From Verrucomicrobia bacterium UBA1200 (GTDB taxonomy: Bacteria > Verrucomicrobiota > Kiritimatiellia > RFP12 > UBA1067): a stretch of 10,620 bases of DNA. Below, piece after piece: positions 1 through 6,003 of the stretch (the first letter of the stretch is position 1; every line of letters begins with the position of its first letter). The stretch lies in the NCBI GenBank assembly GCA_002309765.1, contig DBXY01000034.1:1-10620 (forward strand). The letters run 5' to 3'. A program made the position numbers and the translations under genes. Under the pieces are notes generated by a model. That model saw only the letters and a program-made list of their open reading frames with translations. It did no database searches and had not been told where the DNA came from.

Positions 1-3000
1 CGGCCGGTGTTGTCGTAGCCGCACCATCCGTACCCACAGTCGATCTCGCAGACGCGGTTGCGGGCGTCCCACCCCAGCGCCATACCGTTGATTTCGGCGA
101 GGTTGCCGTCGGCGTCGTAGGACAGGCTTTCCTGAACGCCGCCCGGGGCAACCGACGCGTAACGGTTCATCCCGTCGGCGGAGTACGAAGTCTGCAGGCC
201 GCCCCGCGAGGTTTGCGAGAAGTTCCCGGCGGTGTCGTAACCGTAGCCGCCGGTGACCCCGGACACGGTCGCCGAGGTTAATTGCGAGCGGGCGTCGTAG
301 CCGAAGGAGTCGCCGTTGCGGGCGACGACCCGGCCCAGCAGGTCGTGCGAGTAGGCGTAAGCGGACACGACCGTTCCGTTCACGCGGTTGGTCACGCCGG
401 TCACCAGCCACCGGCGCAACGGGTCGCGCGACACCTCCCGAACCACGGTGACACCGTTGGAGCAAGTCACGGAGTATCCAGCGGTAAGCCCGTCGGGGGC
501 GTAAGCGTAAACAACGGTAAACGCGGCGTTGCTGACCGAGGCCAAACGGTTCTCGGAGTCGTATGAATACCCCGCTGCGCAACCGCCGGCGTCAAGGGAC
601 TCCAGCCGCCCGGAGGCACCGAAGGATCGGGCGAGGGTAAAAACATCCCCGTCGATCTCCACCGTCTCGTTGGTGGCGAGCCCGCGGGCATCGCGCTGGA
701 TTTCGCGGGTGATTCCGCCGTAATAGCAGTCCTCCGAGCTGACCGAGCCGAAGCCGTCATAATCCCACTCCCGCTCGCACCAGCAGTATTCGTCCGATTC
801 TGCGACCAGCCGCCCGGCGGCGTCATAGCTTCGCGTCAGGGGCAGGCCCCGCCGATTTCGGGTCTCCCCCAGGCGGTTGCCGGGAAGATAGGCGGCGGTT
901 GAGTACGACCCGTCGGAACGGGTCCGCCGGGTAACGCGGCCGGCGGGGTCAAGCTCCAGCAGCGTCCAGTCCCACGTCGCGCCGCCGTCGCGGGTGGTGG
1001 CGTAGCCGGTGCGCCGCCCGAACGCGTCGTAGCGGTTGGTGACGGGGATGCCCGCGCCGCCGGAGTAGAGCAGCAGCCCGGCGGGGTCGTAGAGGTTGGT
1101 AGAGGCGTTGCCCAGGGCGTCAACCGTCCGCGTGACGTTGCCCAGCAAGTCATACGCGGCGGAGTTGGTTGCCGCGAGACTCTCGGAATAGGCGACGACC
1201 GAGGTCACGGCGTTGCCAGAAACGTCGCGGACGAACGACTCGACCGCGTTTGTGGCGCCCGACGGCAGCGTCCGGACCCGCCGCGCGACGCCGCCGAAGC
1301 CGTCGCAAAGCGTTTCGGACCCGCCGCCCAGGGACGACGACGAGACTTCGCGCCCGAACGCCTCGACCCGGATATCCGGCGTTGCGGCGCCGGCTGTGGT
1401 CTCAAAACTCGACCGGCAGGCAGCGGGATCCCAGAACCCGCGCGACACGGTCACCGCGCCGGAGGCGGCGGTGTCGCGCCGCTCCGACACGCAGCCGCCG
1501 GTAAATCCGGCCAGCCTGGTCTCGGCCACGCCGTTGGTGCGGACGCTCCCCGACGGGGCGGAGGCGAGAGAAACCTCCCGACGCCAAAGCCCGCCGTCCG
1601 CGAGGAACAGGCAGTTGGTGGATATCATGGTCGTCCCGGCGGCCGGGACGTGCCTGAACGCGACCGACCCGTCCGAGGCATACCCGTAACGGGTCTCCGC
1701 GCCGAAACCGTCGAACGACTTGACAAGGCGCGAGGTGCCGAAGGCGTAAACGTTGGACACGGTGCCGTCCGGGGTGGTCACGGACACGACGCGCCCCAGC
1801 GCGTCGGTAACCGTCACCGAGTTGGTCACAACGGTGACCCCGTCAGGATCGTTGGCCTGCGCCCACTCGGTGTCAATCCTGACCCCGGCCGCCAGGCGGC
1901 CGGTTTCGCTGAACGTGTAGGCGGCGTGGCCGTCCCACGATTTCGCCGTCTGCGCCCGCCCGCCGTGGTAGCCGACCCGGACTTCCGCGACCCCGTTGCG
2001 CAAGGTGCGGGTCCCGGAACCGTACGGGTAGAACAGGTTTTCCGTCTCCGTGACCAGCCCGTTGGGTGCGGTCTCGATACGCGCCGCACCCCGGTACCCC
2101 GCCATAGTAACCCGCGGCCGGTCCGCGCACAGCGGGTCGGCGTCCGGAACGGAAAACGCCCCCGGAACGGCGCACGACACGCGCTCGACGGTGCAGGTCT
2201 CGCGCCCGAACGCGTCGAAGAAGCGCTGCGTGACCGGGAACCCCGCGCCCTCGGTGAGGTTGGTGAGCGACGGCGACTCCTCAGCGTAGTAAAGCATGTC
2301 GCGCCCGGTCTCGGCCGAGCGCAGCGTGACCGCGCCGTCAAACCCGCGGGACCAAAGCAGGCGGCAGCAGCTGTAGGCGTTGGTTGAGACGCGCCCGAAG
2401 GCGTCGGTCTCGCTGCGGAGCCGTCCCTTGGGGTCGTACGTCCGCGAGACGCGGCCGAACGCCGCGCCGCCGGCCTCGTTCCACGACCACAGCTCGCGGC
2501 CGAAGGCGGCGTCGGACACCTTAACCCGCGTGACTGACGGGGCGGCGGTGTCCGCGCCGGGCAGGAACGGCGTCTCGGAAAACATCAGGTGGGGCCCTTC
2601 CGGGTCGGCGGCGAACGCTCCGGTTACGGGGTCGTAGCCGCCCCTTGCCACGCTCCGCGCCGTCACAAGGCCGTCGGCCGCGGTTTCGGACAGGGCAAGG
2701 CCGCGCAGCTCCGCCGGCACCGCCTCCTCGTCGGGGTGGTAAGACGAGGAAGTAACAACGGTCTCGCCGCTCCCGTCAAGCGCGAATACCCGGCGGGTGG
2801 CGGTGACCACCGGCACCCCGGCGGCGTCCGTTGCCCGGACGTAGGCGTTGGACACGACCGAGACGAGCGACAGGACCCCGTTCTCCAGAACGTAAACCTC
2901 CTCGGAGCGGGGCAGCCGCGCGTCGTTGGCGTGGCCGCTGTCCCCCGGCCCGGTCCCGTAAGAGTAAACCGTGATCTTGCAGTTTTGGACGGCTTCCGGG

Positions 3001-5687
3001 CGCTGCACCACCTCCCCCAGCGTGGACAGGCTCTCGCCGCGCAGGGCGGGCGGGAAATCGTCCGCGAGGTGCGGCGATATCTCCAGCGAGACGCGCCCGG
3101 AACCGTCGTACCCGAAGTACGACCACGGGCCGCGGTTCCCCAGCGAATACCGGGGCAGCGCGTTGAGGCGGCTGTCCTCCGCGTCGTCCACCCAGCCCCA
3201 CTCCATGTCCACCGGCCCGTCGATGTCGGTCCCGGTGCGGCGCACCTCGCGCAGGGACGACGCGCCGACGAGCGCGAACTCGCGGGTGAGGGAGTAAACC
3301 ACCTCCCCGCCCGCCAGCGCGGTCTCGGTCTCGCGCGACTTCACGCCCGGCGCGAGATAGCCGCACTCGCGGCGCACGGTGAGCCCGGTCAGGTGGTCGG
3401 TCCGCTCCCAGACCTCGGCGCCGCCGGCGGAGGAGAAGGCGTAGGTCTCGTCGGACACCGCGTTGCCGAGCCGGGTCAGGCGCGTGAAGCGGACTGACGA
3501 GGCGTCGCCGCCGGGGTTGCGTATCTGCCAGGCGTGGTCAAGCTCCCCGCCCTCGTACACGGATACCGAGGCTCCGCTGTCGGCGGGGCCGAGCGTCACG
3601 ACCCGCCCCGCGCCGCCGTCAAAGGTGACCACGCCGGCCGCGTTGGTGGATACCGCCACGCCTGGCGCCGCGGTGGCCAGAAATGACGCCGGGGACACCG
3701 CCGCCGGGCCGTCGGCGAAAAACCAGAGGAAACCGCAGTGGGTGTTGCGGGAAGGCTCGCCCAGCGGCACGCGGAAGCGCACCGACCCGCTGGAAGTCCC
3801 CTCGGTGTCGGAGCAGCCGCACCCGTCCTCCCGCCCCGGCGACTGCTCGGACGGGATCTCGTAGCCTTCCGGCTCCGCTTCCGCCCCGCCCCGGCACTCC
3901 ACGCAGATGTCGTCGACGTAAAGGCAGAACCCGCCGCCCCCGCCCTCGATCCGGGTGCGCCCGGCCACCGCCGGAGCGTAGTCGGCCGCCGCTGCGGCGC
4001 CGCCGGGCGCGGGCTCAGATATTCCCGAATAGCGCGCCGTCCGGCGCAGCTCCGGGGTGTCGAACGGGTACGCCCCGCCGTAGGGGTCGGGGCGCGGCGT
4101 GGGGCCGCGCCGGTCGGCGTCCAGCCGGTAAAAGAGAAGCTGGTCGCAGCGGTTTGAGCCGGCGGCCGGGAAGTCGGCCAGCGCCGGCAGCGGCGACGAG
4201 ACGGTGCAGAGGCTTCCGGTCGCCGAGAACCCCAGCGAGGGGAAATCGGCCAGCGCGGCGGCGCTGAACGGAGCGGAGCCGTAGATTTCCTCCTCGGCCG
4301 CTGTCGGCGGCCCGTGGCGCGGCCAGTCCCCGAACGAGCGGGTGAAGCTGTACGCGTACCGGCCGCCGGAGCGCCTGGCGGCGGCCAGCGAGTTCCCGGC
4401 AGCGTCCTCGGGGAACGAAACGGCGGGGTCAGCGGCCGGCTCCATCTCCGGCACCCATTTTATGAGGTAGAGCGGGCCGCCAAGGTCGGCGGCGGCCGCG
4501 CCGCCCGCGAAACCGACGGTGACGGTGATTGAGTCAAAAGTCTCGTCGCGCCCCAGCGGGACGCGGAAAGAGTCGGCGCACGACCCCGGCAGCACGTTGG
4601 TCGCCGCGCCGCCGGACGGTCCCCACGCGATCTCAAGGCCTGACGAGTGCCAGCCGCCGGGGCGGTCCGGGCGGGAGGCGACAAAAAACTGCTCCCACGG
4701 CCCGGTCCGGCGCACGGGGAAGGTGCGCGAGAGAAGGTTGGTCACCCCGGCCGGGCGGTTGGCGACGGAAAAGCCGTGGGGGACTATCTCGTACGCCTCG
4801 CGGTTCCAGGTCGCGAACGCCGGCGCGCGGAAATTTGCCGCGTTGGTCGGGTTAAGCGACATCAGGAATGCCGCGACTACCGTGCAGCCGTTGCTGGCGG
4901 CGCAGCGGCCGTCATCCAGATTCCCGCCCCAGAACGCCGCCCAGGCATCCGGAACGCCGTCGCCGTCCGGGTCGGCCGGCGGCAGAGGCGCCACCGGGTC
5001 GGGGTCAACGGCGTCGGCAAGCCCGTCGCCGTCGGTGTCCGCCAGCAGCGGCGAGGTGGTTGTCTCCAGAACGTCGGGCAGCCCGTCCCCGTCGGTGTCG
5101 ACCGACAGGGCAAGCGCGGCGTCGCCGGGGTCGAGCGCGTTAAGGCCGTTGAACCATTCGAAACCGTCGCCCAGCCCGTCCCCGTCGGTGTCGGCAAGGG
5201 ACTCCGAGGTCATGGAGACCAGGCGCTCCAGGGCGTCCGGAAGGCCGTCGCCGTCGGAGTCGGCACGAGTCCCGGCGGCGAAAAACGAGGCGGAGGAACT
5301 GTGCGGCAGGTCGCCCAGCCCGACGAAAAAGGTGGCCCGGTTCGTGTTTGCGGGCACGGCCACGCTGCCGAGGAGCGACCAGACCCGGTTGGACATCTGC
5401 GGGGTGGCGTAAACGTCGACCCAGCCCTGGGTGGCGGAGAAGCCGTCCGGCCAGCCGATGGTCATCTCCAGACCGGTGTCCGAGCGCGTTATCCCGCAAA
5501 ACGTCAGCGCGTCAAAGCTGCCAGGCGCGGCGTTAGTCGATCCCCCGGAATTGGCGGGCGGGCTGGCCTGCCCCGGGCCGGAGTTGGTCTGGTAAACCTT
5601 GTTGGTGGCGTAGTCGCACAGCACGACCGCCATCAGCACGGCTATGGCTGTAGTCGCAAGATTACTTTTTTTTGAAAATGCCTTCAT
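1..5687 (-). CDS. Giant RHS/YD-repeat surface or secreted protein with TSP3-like calcium repeats (C-terminus missing)
   Basis: The frame is open for 1895 codons from the ATG at 5687 to the left edge; reading all in-frame triplets shows no stop. Residues 1-9 are basic (MKAFSKKSN) and about 10-24 are hydrophobic, giving a signal peptide or signal anchor; C24 follows VVL, a poor lipobox. Residues 143-247 hold five DxDGDGxxD motifs like thrombospondin type 3 calcium repeats. Residues about 250-850 have no family I can name; FRVPLG occurs twice (374-379, 638-643). YD/RHS repeats fill about 856-1895, densest after 1075, for example YDPKGRL (1084), YDPAGLL (1533), YDAFGRR (1553), YDAAGRL (1621) and YDADGNL (1857). 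Known RHS proteins form a hollow beta shell that encloses a variable C-terminal part, often a toxin; here that part lies outside the window. The ATG was chosen because an in-frame TGA lies eight codons upstream and the signal-like segment follows directly. No clear Shine-Dalgarno precedes it. Role (adhesion, competition or other) is unknown. Confidence 0.93.
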   Translation of the reverse strand, partial: MKAFSKKSNLATTAIAVLMAVVLCDYATNKVYQTNSGPGQASPPANSGGSTNAAPGSFDALTFCGITRSDTGLEMTIGWPDGFSATQGWVDVYATPQMSNRVWSLLGSVAVPANTNRATFFVGLGDLPHSSSASFFAAGTRADSDGDGLPDALERLVSMTSESLADTDGDGLGDGFEWFNGLNALDPGDAALALSVDTDGDGLPDVLETTTSPLLADTDGDGLADAVDPDPVAPLPPADPDGDGVPDAWAAFWGGNLDDGRCAASNGCTVVAAFLMSLNPTNAANFRAPAFATWNREAYEIVPHGFSVANRPAGVTNLLSRTFPVRRTGPWEQFFVASRPDRPGGWHSSGLEIAWGPSGGAATNVLPGSCADSFRVPLGRDETFDSITVTVGFAGGAAAADLGGPLYLIKWVPEMEPAADPAVSFPEDAAGNSLAAARRSGGRYAYSFTRSFGDWPRHGPPTAAEEEIYGSAPFSAAALADFPSLGFSATGSLCTVSSPLPALADFPAAGSNRCDQLLFYRLDADRRGPTPRPDPYGGAYPFDTPELRRTARYSGISEPAPGGAAAAADYAPAVAGRTRIEGGGGGFCLYVDDICVECRGGAEAEPEGYEIPSEQSPGREDGCGCSDTEGTSSGSVRFRVPLGEPSRNTHCGFLWFFADGPAAVSPASFLATAAPGVAVSTNAAGVVTFDGGAGRVVTLGPADSGASVSVYEGGELDHAWQIRNPGGDASSVRFTRLTRLGNAVSDETYAFSSAGGAEVWERTDHLTGLTVRRECGYLAPGVKSRETETALAGGEVVYSLTREFALVGASSLREVRRTGTDIDGPVDMEWGWVDDAEDSRLNALPRYSLGNRGPWSYFGYDGSGRVSLEISPHLADDFPPALRGESLSTLGEVVQRPEAVQNCKITVYSYGTGPGDSGHANDARLPRSEEVYVLENGVLSLVSVVSNAYVRATDAAGVPVVTATRRVFALDGSGETVVTSSSYHPDEEAVPAELRGLALSETAADGLVTARSVARGGYDPVTGAFAADPEGPHLMFSETPFLPGADTAAPSVTRVKVSDAAFGRELWSWNEAGGAAFGRVSRTYDPKGRLRSETDAFGRVSTNAYSCCRLLWSRGFDGAVTLRSAETGRDMLYYAEESPSLTNLTEGAGFPVTQRFFDAFGRETCTVERVSCAVPGAFSVPDADPLCADRPRVTMAGYRGAARIETAPNGLVTETENLFYPYGSGTRTLRNGVAEVRVGYHGGRAQTAKSWDGHAAYTFSETGRLAAGVRIDTEWAQANDPDGVTVVTNSVTVTDALGRVVSVTTPDGTVSNVYAFGTSRLVKSFDGFGAETRYGYASDGSVAFRHVPAAGTTMISTNCLFLADGGLWRREVSLASAPSGSVRTNGVAETRLAGFTGGCVSERRDTAASGAVTVSRGFWDPAACRSSFETTAGAATPDIRVEAFGREVSSSSLGGGSETLCDGFGGVARRVRTLPSGATNAVESFVRDVSGNAVTSVVAYSESLAATNSAAYDLLGNVTRTVDALGNASTNLYDPAGLLLYSGGAGIPVTNRYDAFGRRTGYATTRDGGATWDWTLLELDPAGRVTRRTRSDGSYSTAAYLPGNRLGETRNRRGLPLTRSYDAAGRLVAESDEYCWCEREWDYDGFGSVSSEDCYYGGITREIQRDARGLATNETVEIDGDVFTLARSFGASGRLESLDAGGCAAGYSYDSENRLASVSNAAFTVVYAYAPDGLTAGYSVTCSNGVTVVREVSRDPLRRWLVTGVTNRVNGTVVSAYAYSHDLLGRVVARNGDSFGYDARSQLTSATVSGVTGGYGYDTAGNFSQTSRGGLQTSYSADGMNRYASVAPGGVQESLSYDADGNLAEINGMALGWDARNRVCEIDCGYGWCGYDNTG
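3..2465 (-). other. Dense YD/RHS repeat region of the giant protein (residues 1075-1895)
   Basis: Over 800 residues follow the loose pattern G-R/N-hydrophobic ... Y-D-x-x-G that defines YD repeats. Many units carry an [ST]N dipeptide shortly before the tyrosine (STNAY, STNLYD, VTNRYD). In RHS proteins these repeats are beta hairpins that wind into a large shell. The region contains close cysteine pairs (C1107/C1108, C1635/C1637, C1884/C1889) that could form disulfides if exported. The RHS-associated core and its DPxGxxxxxNPYxY-type boundary are not reached, so the shell probably continues left of position 1. Confidence 0.85.
4947..5261 (-). repeat. Five TSP3-like DxDGDG calcium-binding motif repeats inside the giant RHS gene
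   Basis: Five nine-residue motifs, DSDGDGLPD, DTDGDGLGD, DTDGDGLPD, DTDGDGLAD and DPDGDGVPD, are encoded at 5235-5261, 5166-5192, 5073-5099, 5013-5039 and 4947-4973. Spacing is uneven (23, 31, 20 and 22 residues start to start). The copies are nearly identical in DNA as well as protein, seen on the plus strand as recurring cccgtcsccgtcggtgtc. Such motifs bind calcium in thrombospondin type 3 repeats and are common in large exported bacterial proteins, where they act as stiff calcium-dependent linkers. Here they sit between the N-terminal export segment and the unknown middle region. Calcium binding is inferred from the spacing of acidic residues. Confidence 0.85.
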
Positions 5688-5754
5688 GCAACACCCATTC
5701 AACCACACAATTCAAAAACTTGCCTATAACTTACCGTTCAGCCACAAGATTTCG

Positions 5755-5775
5755 GACTTCAGACATCAGACTTCC
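5755..5775 (+). repeat. Three tandem degenerate heptamers GACWTCM
   Basis: Three adjacent 7-base units are visible on the plus strand: GACTTCA, GACATCA and GACTTCC. The array lies ten bases from the GTTGAGN array and has the same unit length but a different unit. On the minus strand it reads as TGAAGTC-like units, 68-88 bases upstream of the RHS start codon. Function is unknown. Confidence 0.65.
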
Positions 5776-5785
5776 AAACTCCGCT

Positions 5786-5813
5786 TCTCAACCCTCAACG
5801 CTCAACCCTCAAC
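5786..5813 (-). repeat. Four tandem heptamers GTTGAGN
   Basis: On the minus strand the 28 bases read as four adjacent 7-base units, GTTGAGG, GTTGAGC, GTTGAGG and GTTGAGA, differing only in the last base; this is also a 14-base unit present twice with one change. It lies 99-126 bases upstream of the RHS start codon. Seven-base tandem repeats between genes are known in several bacteria, for example the heptanucleotide STRR repeats of cyanobacteria. Whether this one is a relic of slippage, a binding site, or part of a dispersed family cannot be told from one copy. Confidence 0.8.
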
Positions 5814-5899
5814 AGCCTCCCCGCCTCACGTTATCCTCATTTACATTCCCGTGCGAAGCGCGGGCGTCGGGCTAACCACAATCGTAAAACGATACAAGT

Positions 5900-5933
5900 C
5901 CAGAACACAATTAATAATAACATTAATTTCTGG
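5900..5933. repeat. Imperfect AT-rich hairpin between GH92 and the RHS gene
   Basis: The outer arms CCAGA/TCTGG (5 bp) and the inner arms AATTAAT/ATTAATT (7 bp) pair exactly around a six-base loop, with a four-base bulge (ACAC) on one side. It lies 71-104 bases past the GH92 stop. A transcript end or processing site is possible, but there is no following T-run on the minus strand, and the inner stem is all A-T, so an intrinsic terminator is not supported. Confidence 0.45.
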
Positions 5934-6003
5934 AAGGTGCAAGAGTTCTGTTTAAAAAACCGTTATGTTATTCAAAATGTACACAGACACTAAGCTAACG
6001 CGG

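Larger units (their letters stand above)
5688..6003. other. AT-rich intergenic region with short repeats, no gene seen
   Basis: This 316-base stretch separates the GH92 stop from the start of the giant RHS gene, both on the minus strand, so it should hold the RHS promoter and possibly the end of the upstream transcript. It is far more AT-rich than its neighbours (about 32-40% GC in the lines counted). It holds two heptamer repeat arrays, a 34-base imperfect hairpin at 5900-5933, a small perfect inverted repeat ATCGT-aaa-ACGAT at 5881-5893, and a GC-rich imperfect hairpin on the minus strand near 5849-5865 (CCCG...CGGG). None of the hairpins is followed by a T-run on the minus strand. No tRNA-like or coding signal was seen. 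Confidence 0.7.

Noticed and set aside
2589..3497. A 302-codon plus-strand open frame
   Set aside because: It is a shadow of the RHS frame in high-GC DNA; its composition is low-complexity G/R/A/V-rich and no motif is seen.
4947..5261. Regular DNA repeats that might be a CRISPR array
   Set aside because: They are in-frame codons for DxDGDG motifs with uneven spacing, inside an open coding sequence.
4519..5675. Long plus-strand open frames opposite the start of the RHS gene, one rich in SPSPSVS repeats
   Set aside because: They are the antisense of the GC-rich RHS frame; the SPSPSVS pattern is the complement of the DGDG codons, and there is no ribosome site or family match.
5615..5687. Lipoprotein signal ending at C24 of the RHS protein
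   Set aside because: The residues before the cysteine are VVL; a lipobox needs a small residue (G, A or S) directly before it, so a signal anchor or ordinary signal peptide is more likely.
5720..5750. TTATAG with an upstream TTGTGG as a sigma-70 promoter of the RHS gene
   Set aside because: The two boxes are only about 12 bases apart, well short of the normal 16-18, so the match is not convincing.
5849..5865. GC-rich hairpin CCCG...CGGG as an intrinsic terminator
   Set aside because: The stem is short with one mismatch, and the minus strand has no run of T after it.
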